A stretch of 64,000 nt of DNA. It comes from Doryteuthis pealeii (taxonomy: Eukaryota > Mollusca > Cephalopoda > Myopsida > Loliginidae). Within the stretch, counting starts at the first letter, position 1. Every line of letters begins with the position of its first letter. A program made the translations under genes and the position numbers. Of this stretch, positions 40,664 through 52,700 are shown piece by piece. Under the pieces are notes generated by a model. It ran no database searches. It saw only the letters and a list, made by a program, of their open reading frames with translations, and was not told where the DNA came from. The stretch lies in assembly GCA_023376005.1 (NCBI GenBank), contig CM042152.1:85049844-85113843 (forward strand), read 5' to 3'.

Positions 40664-43600
40664 TTCATTCATTCGTACTAAATACTTATAACTATATATT
40701 TATTTAATGTCAGCACTATGTACAGAACTATATTTTTTCTACAAATGATTTGAATTGAACAGTAACAGAATTATTTATCATCTCTTATTCTTTTTTATAA
40801 AAAGTTGTTGGGGTGGCCTAAAATCAGTATCAGCCAATCGGCGAGGAAGTCTATCCCCTTTTCACTAGTGCTAGACTAAGGAGATTGTTTTCGCATCTGA
40901 GGTGGAGTGCCACACCTACCTCAGTTCCTTACTTTACCACACTGATCCCTGTGCTACTCATACGCTGAGTTAGCGAGAGCTAGGATCGAACTAAGAACCT
41001 TGTAGTTTCTAGCCGAACGCTCTACCAACTGAGCTAACCCGGCCCTTTTTTTTTTTTTTATAACTTTAACCAACTTGACATAAATCTGTCGACTTTTTTT
41101 TGTGTTGTCCAGTTGGATTATAGTATTAAAAAAAGGGAGATAAACATGATTTTCATTGAATATTAAACCAGGTATTTTAGTGAATTTGAGATCTTGAGTT
41201 ATCTCCCTTGACAATATGGCCGTTTCTGCTCTTGTAAATAAAATCAATGCATACACATAAATAGTTTGTCCAAACTTAGACTTTCCTATGGGAATTAATG
41301 AAGCATACTGTATATGAAATGTAAGCACAGAAATAGCATTCTTATATAACATATTATCAGCTAGGCTGATTTATACAAAAATCATGAATGATCAAAACCA
41401 GAAATTGGAATAAAATCTTGATGTGCATTTGAAAAGCCGTGGAGAAGTTCATAACTATTTTAAGATATTCCATTTTTTGTCAATTTTAGGTATTCTGATT
41501 TTAGAATATTTTCTAAGACTTTTTGACATGTAAAACACACTGATTAAATTTCATCATAGATATATAATTCTTATTCAACTGAATTACGTCCTATACAAAA
41601 TGATGGGCTTACTCTTTGTGAAAGTATAGATGGGTGTTGCATAGGATTGGAACAAAAGTATTCTACAATACAAATTAGTATTTATTTAATCACTAAAGAC
41701 AACATGTAAATATATATTTATTGGTTAAATAAATACTATTTCATTCCAATTATATTATTTTAACAGTACTTTTAATGTACAGTGTTTGAATTAAAAAATT
41801 TTTTTTTTTTTTAATTTTTAAAAATTTTTTTATAATTATGAAAAAACTTTGCATCTTTTGTACATATTTCCCTATTAATTCTTTAGAATCTTCTGATGAT
41901 TTCTCGAGGAATTTTCCTTTTTAAAACAATTTTGATTTTATTACAATTCTGTGCTCATTTAAAGTTTCATGGTTATTTTTTTCAGTATCTTGTTGCTATG
42001 ATGTTGAAGATTTTTAGTAGGAAAGACTTTTGTTATATATATATATATAATGTATATTATATATATATATATAGAAAAAAAAATTTGGAAAAAAACAAGT
42101 TTTCAGATGGATGATATTTTAATGTAGGAGCCAACATCTTAGTTTTGTTTAGCAAACCATAATCGGATCATTCATTCATATTGGCGGCGGGGCAGGGGTA
42201 GTTTGTAAGTTTTTTTTTTTTTTTTTTTTTTATTAGTGTGTTGCAGCTTCTGAATATTACTTAAAAAAAAAAAACAAAAAAAAAAAAAAACCGAAACGAA
42301 CTTACAAACCAGTTTCCCCCCCCTCTCTATGTAAATGAATGTCCTGATGATGATTTTCTAAATAAAACTGAAACATACAATAAAATATCATCCATCTGAT
42401 CAATTTGTTGGTTTTGCAGTTTTTTATAAGCTTACAATTGGATTCATTTTCCATTTTGCCTGATGTATATGTATGTGTGTGTTTGTGTGTCTCTCTCTCT
42501 CCTCTCTCTGATCGGCTGAGACATTATACAGATAATAAAGATGGGGACAATAGTTTGAATAATACAAATTATCAAGCCTCTTCTAAAAAATTCAGAAATA
42601 GTGAATTAAATAATCCTGTTTGACAGAACCATTTTTTCCCTATGTTTTGAGTTTTGTAATAGTAAACTACTTGCTGTCCATTGTATCCAATGATGACACC
42701 ACGCAAATCCTTTTCCTCCTATTTATTCGGTATCTGGTTGCGTTTTCCCCAACTGCCTATGGGAATGTTAAAGTCTTTCAGGTTTCTCTTAATGTATGTA
42801 TGTATGTTTGTTTATTGATTTTAACGGCATATCAACCCACCTGGGGTTATGTCATGCCTAACGGTTAGGAAGTTATACATATCATGTACTTGTATTTATA
42901 CTTTTTAGTAATTGGTTTTAACAATGTGTTAGCATTATTGGGGATTATGTTGTATGGTATTGATTTGTTTCATGTCTATATTCTATTTTATTTCCCTCAA
43001 AAAAGAGAGAATATCCTCCATGTTGACATTTTCAAATAGATCTTTCATATTGTTTGCTTTAAAATAAGTTTCTGATGGGAGCAAAAAACCTGCATTCCAT
43101 ATTTTTTGTGGTTATTTTCATAGATGATGTCAAGTGCTAGATCTATTGCACTGGTTTCAGCTGAAAAAATGGAACTTTCATTTGGGAGAGCTTTTCTTAC
43201 AATTAATGTAGTCTTTGTACCTGGATTTTGGTCTACCGATTCTGTGATCCGTCTCTCAGTTGAGAGTACAGAATCTTGTTTGGTAGTCTGTCATCCCCAA
43301 GTCTGTTTAAGTGATCAGCCCATCTCAGGTTGTGTTGGACAAGTATTTTGTGCATGCCAGGAGTCCAGTTTTCTTCAGGATGGTCTTGTTTGAAAAATGT
43401 TGCGTCACTTGCGCAGTATATTAAATGTCAAGTGGTGGCATGTTGTAGACATGTAGGGGAATCTGCTTTGTATACTGTCCAGGCTTTTGCACCGTACAGG
43501 AGGGTTGAGAGAACTATGGCACGGTATACTGTACATTTAGTTTTCAAGGAGATGTCTCTGTTAAACCAGACTCGCCTCTTCAGCCGACCAAATTCTTTGT

Positions 43601-46600
43601 TGTAAACAATGCCTCAACTAATGAACTTTCTTTTTTTTTTTTTTTTTTTTTTTTAATTGATAATTTAAAAAAATTTTTAACTCTTGTATGTTTTGGGTGT
43701 TTTTTGTTTTAAATGTTTTTTTCTCTCATGTTGAGGCAAATGTTTATAAATATGAATGTCTAAAAAAACTTTGTGGTCAGGTAGACAAGAAGGATTTGTC
43801 TGAGATGAGGCTTGATGATTAGTATTATCTGCGTTATTTGGACTATTGTCCTCATCTTCATTGTTAACTGTACAACATTTTGGCCGATGTGCCCACCGGC
43901 CCTTTTCAGGTATTTCTGCCAGACTCTAGAGTTATCTCTAGACTGCAGGTTCAATTCTGATCAAGGGCAGCAGTAACATAGAATAATAATAAACACACCT
44001 TAACGACTCTACCCCAGCTATGGTTAGCGGAATGAACAGGAAACCTCGGGACTGAATAAAGGGTTAGGTTCAAAGTTCCGTGAGTCCAACAAGAAATATC
44101 TGAAGCGGGCCGGAGGGCACATCGGCCGAAACATTATACAGATAACAATGAAGATGAGGTCAATAGTCCAAATAACGCAGATAATACTAAGGATTTGATT
44201 ATTGAATTTAGTACATTTATAACATCATCTTTATCTTTTTATTTTTAATTTATTACACGAAGACAATCTTCTTTTTGAACAGAAGCAAAAGACCTTTTTT
44301 TATTTAATCAGTGAAGTTCTTCCTGTATTCTTCCTTTTAAAGTCCAATTTTTTTATTTTTATTTTTGTGTTTCAGATTTATACCACAATTACGAAGATGT
44401 TGTTCCACTTGTTCTTGAACTATTTTCTGAAGTTATCCAACGGCAACTTTGTTACCTTAATGAAGTAAGTATTTTAGCCCATTTTATAATTTTATACCAA
44501 AATAATCTATTTTTTAATATGCTAGTAGCTACCTACTTATTTTGGGGCATGTGCACACCTTGATCTGTTATTTACTGCTAATCCAGCTGTACTACCGCCC
44601 TGTTGGCTGGGGCGTTAGAATGCACCGACAGCACCTCTGCAGAGGGGTAAGATTCCCCCAATGGGGCCACCTGTTGGCCGTGGGTGGCGACCTGTGATGC
44701 TTAAGGATAGAACCCGGGTGGATGAGCAGTTCATGACTTGCAATACTCCACTTTGGCCCTATCTTGGGCTAGACGGGCGGTCGGAGAGGCTATGGGTAAA
44801 CAGTAGGACAGACTGGGTTCTTTAACATTGGTTAGGCAACCAGTCTCCGAAAAGGAAAAGTCTAAATTCAAATTCCACTGTAGAAATTGACCTTGTGTCA
44901 CATCCTACTCGCATGGAAGAGTTGGTAAATATGTATGTGAAATTGTTCCCCATTTTTAAATGTTTAGTTGGTAATCTGAACATTAGCTACATAAATGAGA
45001 GTAACCTCCCCTTGTTTCTTTCACTTTGAGGAAGCCATCCATTTTGGTCGGCCATTTTCATTTCACCGTAATCAATACAACTGCATGTTTTAACAGGAAA
45101 AATGTGTTTTTAATAACAATTAAGTTCATTTCAAATAATGCACAAGGACAATTAAGAACACATTTTATGATATTTTCATGTTAAAACATTCAGTTGTATT
45201 GATTTGAACAAATTCATATTTTCAATGTAGATTTACGGTGAAATGGAAATGGCCGACCAAAACGGATGTCTTCGTCAAAGTAAAAGAAACAAAGGAAGGT
45301 TACTCTCATTTATGTAGTTAATGTTCAGATTACTGTTTAATTTTATATAGCATCTTTAAAATTTTAATTTTATTCTCTTGCAAAAGCTTTTTTGTCAAAT
45401 TTTTAGATATTAAGAATAAGCTGAATATATTTTAGAAATTTATAATTTCTTTTTGTTTTTCTATTTTTCAGTCTGATTCCCAGAAGATCTATGAACTCTC
45501 CTTGTCAGTTATACAAACTTATTCCAAGCATAATATTGGTTAGTACATAAATTGTTTATTTCTTTATGAATTGTTGTTGAAAAAAAGATTAATCTTTTAC
45601 TGTTTCATTATATTAATAATGAAATTTATTGTGTACAGTGCTCAAGACCCCCCCTCCCCCAAAGCGGCTACCTGTTGGCTGTGGGTGGCAACCCGTGATG
45701 CTTAAGGGATGGAATCCTGGTGGCTGAGCAGTCATTGACATGCAATACTCCACTTTGGCCATTACTTAGGCCAGACGTACGGTCGGAGAGGCTCCCTCCG
45801 ATCAATCAGCTGGTCCTGTCAAGCCCTAGCATCTATATGATTGTCCCAACATGATTGCCGTTATAGCAATATCCAACCCTTTTGGTGGCTGAGGGTCTTA
45901 ATGTCCTGGGTATGATGTTGAACTTAGGGAATGTGGAGTACCCCTTCATCACCATTACTCCCAGGTCCACTCTGACCCGGAGTGGTAGTACCTGTTAGCG
46001 TCCCATCTATGAGTTAAATAGAGAAAAAATTTTTTTTTAAATTGCATACCCAACAAGAATGAATAAAACAAAACATCTTCAACATAAAATAACCCAACAA
46101 GGGTTGACATACCGTAAAATCCAACTAACCAAGCTTATTTAAATTTTTTTTTTTCTTGTTAACATTACACATGTCAATCCATTCTGATTAGACAGACACA
46201 TCAACATCCATGGGGGGATTATGTAATTCTCAAAATATTATGTGGGCTGCTGAAACACTGCATCTTTCAAAGCCTCCATGCTTCCTGTAATCCGCAACAC
46301 TATACCTGATACCCCCATCCATACACATATGCACGCACGCGCACTCGTACATGTATATTATTATTGTATGCTGTTCATGTTCCTGACACTAATACATTAT
46401 TCTGTGTACTAGACATGAGACTTTGATGAGTTGTGGTGCATCTGAGCACTGTATACAATAAATTTCATTATTTTTTAATATTTTTTAAGAGATTTTATCT
46501 TTTGACTTTTCCTGTATACTTATTTATTTTATTTCTTTTTAGCTCGAAGGATAGCTGAAATTAATGATGATGAGGAGGATAAATGCTATGATCTCCTTTT

Positions 46601-48187
46601 GCTGATGGAACTGCTAACACATCTCTTATCTAAGGATTTCATAGATTTCAGTGGACCTGGTCAGTATATATCATTAATAACTTCTGGTTGTTGTCTTCCT
46701 GATTTTGTTTTTAAAAAAAATTTTGTCAACCCTCCCCCCTCTTTTAAAACTGGTATTATGTGGTGGGTCTCAGTCGGTAGAGTATCCAACTAGGAACCAC
46801 AAGTTTCCTGGTTTGATACCATCCCTCGCCAAGTCAGCCTATGAGTAGCACAGGGATTTGCACTGTAAAGTAAGGAGCTGATGCCAAAAACAATCTCCTT
46901 AGTCTAGCACTAGTGAAAATGGAATAGACTCCCTCGCTGTCTGGCTGATACTGACTTTTGGCCACCCTGATGATGTTACTTATCTTTGTTTAAAGCAGTG
47001 GTTCCCTTTTTTTTTTTTTTTTTAACCTATAGACCTCTTTGATAGGAGCGCGTTGTGTAATGGTTAAAGTCATGAGAAATTAACTCGTCGCCCCGAATTC
47101 AAATCCCGGACGTGGTAATTGCATTTCACTTAGCGCTAATACCCTTGGAAAGGTATGAATCATACTCTCCCTCAGTATGGGTAAATAGTAGGGCAGACTG
47201 GACTCTTTAACCTTGGTTAGGCAACCGGTCTAGGAGAAGGAAAACTCTGAATTCAAACCTGTTGAACTCTGCTTAAGAAATTGACCTTGTGTCGCATCCT
47301 GCTCATACGGAGGAGTTGGTAAATATATATATATATATATATTATATATAATTTATATATATTTTTCCCAAAAACTTGTTGCAATTTTTGTGTGAACATG
47401 TTGCTGTCTTTGCCCTAAATACTGTGTAGATTTTGTGTTTTAAAACATATAATGTAAACTATATGAATCCTTATTTTTAGATAGTACGAACTGATAAAAA
47501 GTTGAACAAATTCTAAATTTAGTATAAATTTAACTGCTACAAATTCTAAAGTCAGCGTGTATTATGCACTGATTGCACCTCTGCAGATGGGTAAGACTCC
47601 CCCCAATGGGGCCACTTGTTGGCAGTGTGTGGCGACCCATAAAGCTTAAAGATAGAACCCAGGTGGCTGAGCAGTCCATGACTTGTAATACTCCACTTAG
47701 GCCCTTTCTTGGGCTAGATAAGTGGTCGGAAAGGCCCCCTCCAATCAATCGGCTGGTCACATCAAGCACTAGCACCTATATAATTGCCCCAACCCTATTG
47801 CCCTTATGGCAAGCCCCAACCCTTTTTATCATAAGGGTGCTAGAAGGCGGTGGCTGAGGGTCTTCATGTCCTGCGAATGACGTTAAACTCTATCTGATGG
47901 TGAGATTCCAGTTTTGGAGGTTTGGGGAATGTGGAGCACCCCTTCATTACCATTGCTGCTCCTTGGTCCACTCTGGCCTGGAGGGTAGTACCTGTTAGTG
48001 TCCCATCTATGGGTTAAATAGAAAGAATTGTGTTTATAAAAAAACATTGAGTATCCATTAAGAATGAATTTATTTCAAAACTTTGTCGGCATTAAATGAC
48101 CTGCTGAGGTTGATATGCCGTAAACCAAACCAAACCAAATTTAGAGGTGTATGTTATACACAAATAATTATGGTATTGTGTGTGTAT

Positions 48188-48222
<35 letters not shown>

Positions 48223-49701
48223 TATGTAGATTTGGAAAGAGCTTATTCTTTTAATTTTTAAAGTTTATTTTTGTTTCCCCCCCATCCAGATGGAGAAAGT
48301 TCTCAGTCGCCATCATCCCATGTATCAGCAGCAGCAGTTGTCCTTGTTGGACTGAACATTATCATTCCACTCATGAGTTCAGAATTGCTCAAGGTAAATT
48401 TTTCTATTCAGTTTTTTATTTTCATGAAAAATGTTACTTTACATTTTCCTTATTTCTTTCTTTGGACAAACCTATTTTCTTTTAATCATCTTTTGCGAAA
48501 TATAAAAATGTTAAAAGTAAATCATGCTGATTAAATAACACTAATCCTCTTTGGGGATAATTTTGAATTGATTATTTGAGTAATTCAGGTAAAAGTTATT
48601 GAATATAATAATAATATTAATGGTAATATATGGAAGCGTGTGGCATAATGGTTAGAGTCGTGGGAAATGGTCTTGTCAACCTGAGTTCAAATCCTAGACA
48701 AGGCTGTTTACATTTCACATAGTGCTAATACCCTTGGGAAAGGTATGAATCCATATATTCTCTCTCCAGCTATGAGTAAAATAGTAGGGTAGACTGGGCT
48801 CTTTAACCTTGGGTAGGTACCCAATCTAGGAGAAGGAAAACTCTGAATTCAAAATTCCTGAGGTCAGTCGTTGATTGAATTTGTGGCATTCCTTGTGCAC
48901 CAATTCTTTCCTATCGACTGTGCCACAAAGTGCGGAATGGTCCAACAGAAGCCTTCACCACTATAAACAAATCACTGTGTTGGTTGTTCATTGGATGAAC
49001 ACTCATGCGTCGAAAATAGACGAGAGAGTCCATTTTAAAAAAATTTACTTATTTTATTATTAATGGTAATAATGATGATAATATTAATGATAATATTGAA
49101 AGTTTGGTTATTTCCTATAACTCCAACCTAAAAAAGGGGAACCACTCTGATTGACTGATAAATTATTTATTGATCTACTAGGAAAAAAGAATACGGGTTT
49201 AGGGTTAGTTTAATGGGAAAATAATGGGTAGATTAATTAACAGATAAAATTCATTCAGTGATTCCCTCCCTTTTTTCTTTTAGGTTGGAGTTATAGGAAA
49301 TAACCCAAAGATGAGGACAATAGTCCGAATAATACAAATAATACAAACATAATAATAATAGGCATCACAAACAGTTTGGGTAATGAATGTCAAGTTGTTT
49401 GAATATCAAAACATATTTGATACATTTGTTTGAATTTTTGAGATGAGGCTTGATAATTTGTAGGGTATATTCGTGGAGTTCTGTCCCGGCCTCCTGCATC
49501 AAAAACCGCTAGGACGGAACTCTGTGAAGAGTAGCAATTTGTATTTAGATTTTTCAGACTGTTGTCACATGGCACAATGGATTGTTTTTTCTAGCACACC
49601 AGTGCTTGTGAGTTCAATTCTCACTGAGTGCCCACTAATTCTGACCTATTTCCAAACTAAGCTTAGTAAATGACTTAAATCTATGGTGGTTGTAAATGAG
49701 T

Positions 49702-49747
<46 letters not shown>

Positions 49748-52700
49748 ATTGATAATTATAACAAACACACCATAAGGTCACATATATTAAGACAGAAAAA
49801 CAAATAACTCATAAATTCAACAAGTAATATATGTAGTAAAACAAATTAATTACAATAGTCAAAAATACTGATCAAAGTCCTGCAGAAATATGCTTTTTTT
49901 AATGTTCATGTAATAAAGAAAAGAAAGTGTTGAGTTAATTCCAACTGAGAAAGAAAGGGTAATGCTCAATATATATAATCAGTGAAGTAACTTTTAGAGA
50001 GAGAAAGATATAGCTTGTAATACCTTCAGCAGTAGGCAAATATTTCGGAGTCAAGCAATATGGACTGATTAGGCATAAGTTTGTCTTCTCTTTCTGTTCT
50101 TTGAAAACCATTGCTTTTTTATATCACTCCCTAGGATCGAAATTGGTCTTTTTTTAAAAACTTCGTTAAAACGCTTTTGATTGGTTGAAAATTAACATTT
50201 TTAATATTTCTATTTTTTCTTTCTTTCTACCTGCACTGATCCTATGTGCAGACTTATTTTTGTCATTTCATTTCTGCTTTCAAAGTGTTAACTTCTGGCT
50301 AACCACAAATCTTTTGTTCACACTGTTAATCTAATCTTTTTTCTTTTTTCTTTTTCAGTTCCCCACTTTGTGTACTCAGTATTTTAAACTTGTTTCTTTC
50401 CTGGGAGAGTGCCACCCAGAGAAATTCTGTTTTCTACCTTCCGATCTGTTCAAAGCATTCATGGGTTCTGTACAACTTGGACTTACAGCGTATCCTTTTT
50501 ATAAATTATGCTCACTTAAATGAAGCTCATCATTCAATCACATTCTATTTATAGAATTTTATTAAAAAAATAAGAGTGTTCTTATTGTAAAAGTTAAATA
50601 ATAATGAAATTTATTGTGTACAGTACACAGGTGCACCACAACTTATCAAATTCTCATGTATAGTACATAGAATAATGTACTAATGTCAAGAACATGAATA
50701 GTGTACAGTGCGTCTGTGTGTGTGCATATGTGTGTGGAGGAGGTTATCGGGTATAAAGTAAATAAAGTCGTCGGGGTGGCCTGAAGTTGATGTCCACCAT
50801 ACAGCTAGGGAGTCTATCCCCTGTTCACTAGCGCTAGACCAAGGAGATTGTTTTTTAGCGTCTGAGGTGGGGCGCCCCACCTACTATCAGCTCTTCACTT
50901 TACCACACAGATCCCTGTGCTATCCATATGCTGAGTTGGCAAGGGCCGGTATTGAACCAGGGACCTTGAGGTTTCCCGGCCGAACACTACCGACTGAGCT
51001 AAACTGGCTCTCGGTATAGTTTTGTCAAATTACAGGTAGCAAGGTGATTTTGAAAGATGCAGGGTTTTGGCACCCTACAACATATGCTCTTGGCATAATG
51101 TAAAGAACAGAATTTCAGAGGTGCTTCGGTTACATACTGTTGGATTTTTCTGATATAAGGTGTGCTCTAGTTCTCCGCCTGGATTTATAGACTAGGCGAG
51201 ATCATGTGGTCTATTCCTTAGCCAATCGCTGGCCATACTGTGTGGCTGATACATTACTTAAGCGCTGATTCTTTCTCAGTGTACTTGTGACCATTGACAA
51301 AGGAACCTAAGATTCTCTACCCAAGAGGATTACTAAAGGATTTGTTATCGGAGGACTCTTTACCAAGAATCTACTGGTCAAGGATGGTCTTTAAAAACTT
51401 AACACATACCTACTTAATCTGCTGGGAGAGGGAGAGACAGGATGATGGATTGGTTCTTCTACTTCTCTGCTTGTTTACTTCGTGGGCCGTCATCTTCCTT
51501 TGGGCTTTCTTCTGTGGGTTAATTTTTTCAGCTGGGTGTCTGCTCATTTCTTGTTTTAAAGACTTGTTTTTTTTTTATTAGTCTTTATCAAAAACACCCT
51601 CAGCCCATAGGATTTCTCGAAACCACATAGATAAGCAACATCTTGAGAGAATGTCAGTGACTGACTGGCCACAACTAACAAAAACTTATTTCTGTTCACA
51701 CGCTTCATTCGTGGGTTTTGGAAGTGGGTCAAGCAGAGGTTACCACTTGTCAATCTATAACGGTAGCAGTACTTTTCCATCCACTTCCGCTACTTGAATC
51801 TTCAAACTTTTGATAAAAAAATATCTACACTACTTACACAATTCATAGGCTACCCATGAATTATGTAATACAATGGAAAACTTGATGTAATAAATAAGGA
51901 ATTACTTTATGGGTATTGTTTTTTTCTCCTTAACCTTGTTTGTAGCTATGGCCCAGACATCACCAAACTGTGCCTTGAGATAGTTTCTGCTTTGGCATCT
52001 CATGTGGTCTGCAATGATCTGAAGGGATCTCAGCTCTATATGGCCATGGAGCTGTTTCTTAAGGTAACGTTCACTTTCCTTTCTTTCTTTTATACATTCC
52101 TTCATTCTTTAACATCCTATACCGCCTCATTCCACCCGGCCGGAAGTCACATTTGTTTTTCTAATCCATCCCAAACGATAGCCTTTGTTTAAATGTAATA
52201 TTAAACATATTTAGAAGTCTTGAATTTAAGGGAAATAACAGGTAACTTTAAATAAAAAGGCCATTTTTAGCCATTTATTGATAAATCCTTATAGGAATGG
52301 GGCTATGGACTTTGTTTAAATGTAATATTAAACATATTTAGAAGTCTTTAATTTAAGGGAAATAACAGGTAACTTTAAATGAAAAGGCCATTTTTAGCCA
52401 TTTATTGATAAATCCTTATAGGAATGGGGCTATGGACTTTGTTTAAATGTAATATTAAACATATTTAGAAGTCTTGAATTTAAGGGAAATAACAGGTAAC
52501 TTTAAATAAAAAGGCCATTTTTAGCCATTTATTGATAAATCCTTATAGGAATGGGGCTATGGACTTAAAATTCTCAACAGGATGTTAAGAGTTAATTTAA
52601 AAAAAAAAATTTATTTTTATATGGTTTTCATCTTCATGAATTGAATTTTTTGTCAATTTATATTCTAATTCTATCTGTCAGTTTATTCACACATTTTGTT

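Larger units (their letters stand above)
26089..44375 (+). other. 18.3-kb XPO4 intron (between exons 14 and 15)
   Basis: Donor GTAAAT, acceptor GTTTCAG. The flanking exons join as one Asp codon, so the protein is continuous. The intron holds Element-I copies, SINEs, a mariner relic, a TA-flanked element, minisatellites, many AT-dinucleotide runs and the 3' end of a LINE. Stretches such as 29020-29770, 31760-33240, 39240-40365 and 41050-42500 are AT-rich with no feature I could name beyond simple repeats. Confidence 0.85.
50490..51945 (+). other. U12-type (minor spliceosome) GT-AG intron of XPO4
   Basis: The donor reads GTATCCTTTTT, an exact fit to the U12 consensus RTATCCTTT. TCCTTAAC at 51927-51934 fits the U12 branch site, with its adenosines 12-13 bases before the acceptor AG. 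There is no long pyrimidine tract between branch site and AG. The intron splits an Ala codon after its second base. Confidence 0.85.

Noticed and set aside
40954..41352. 132-codon minus frame containing AGLAQLVERS
   Set aside because: That peptide is the usual translation of a tRNA-like SINE head. The rest has no homology I recognise.
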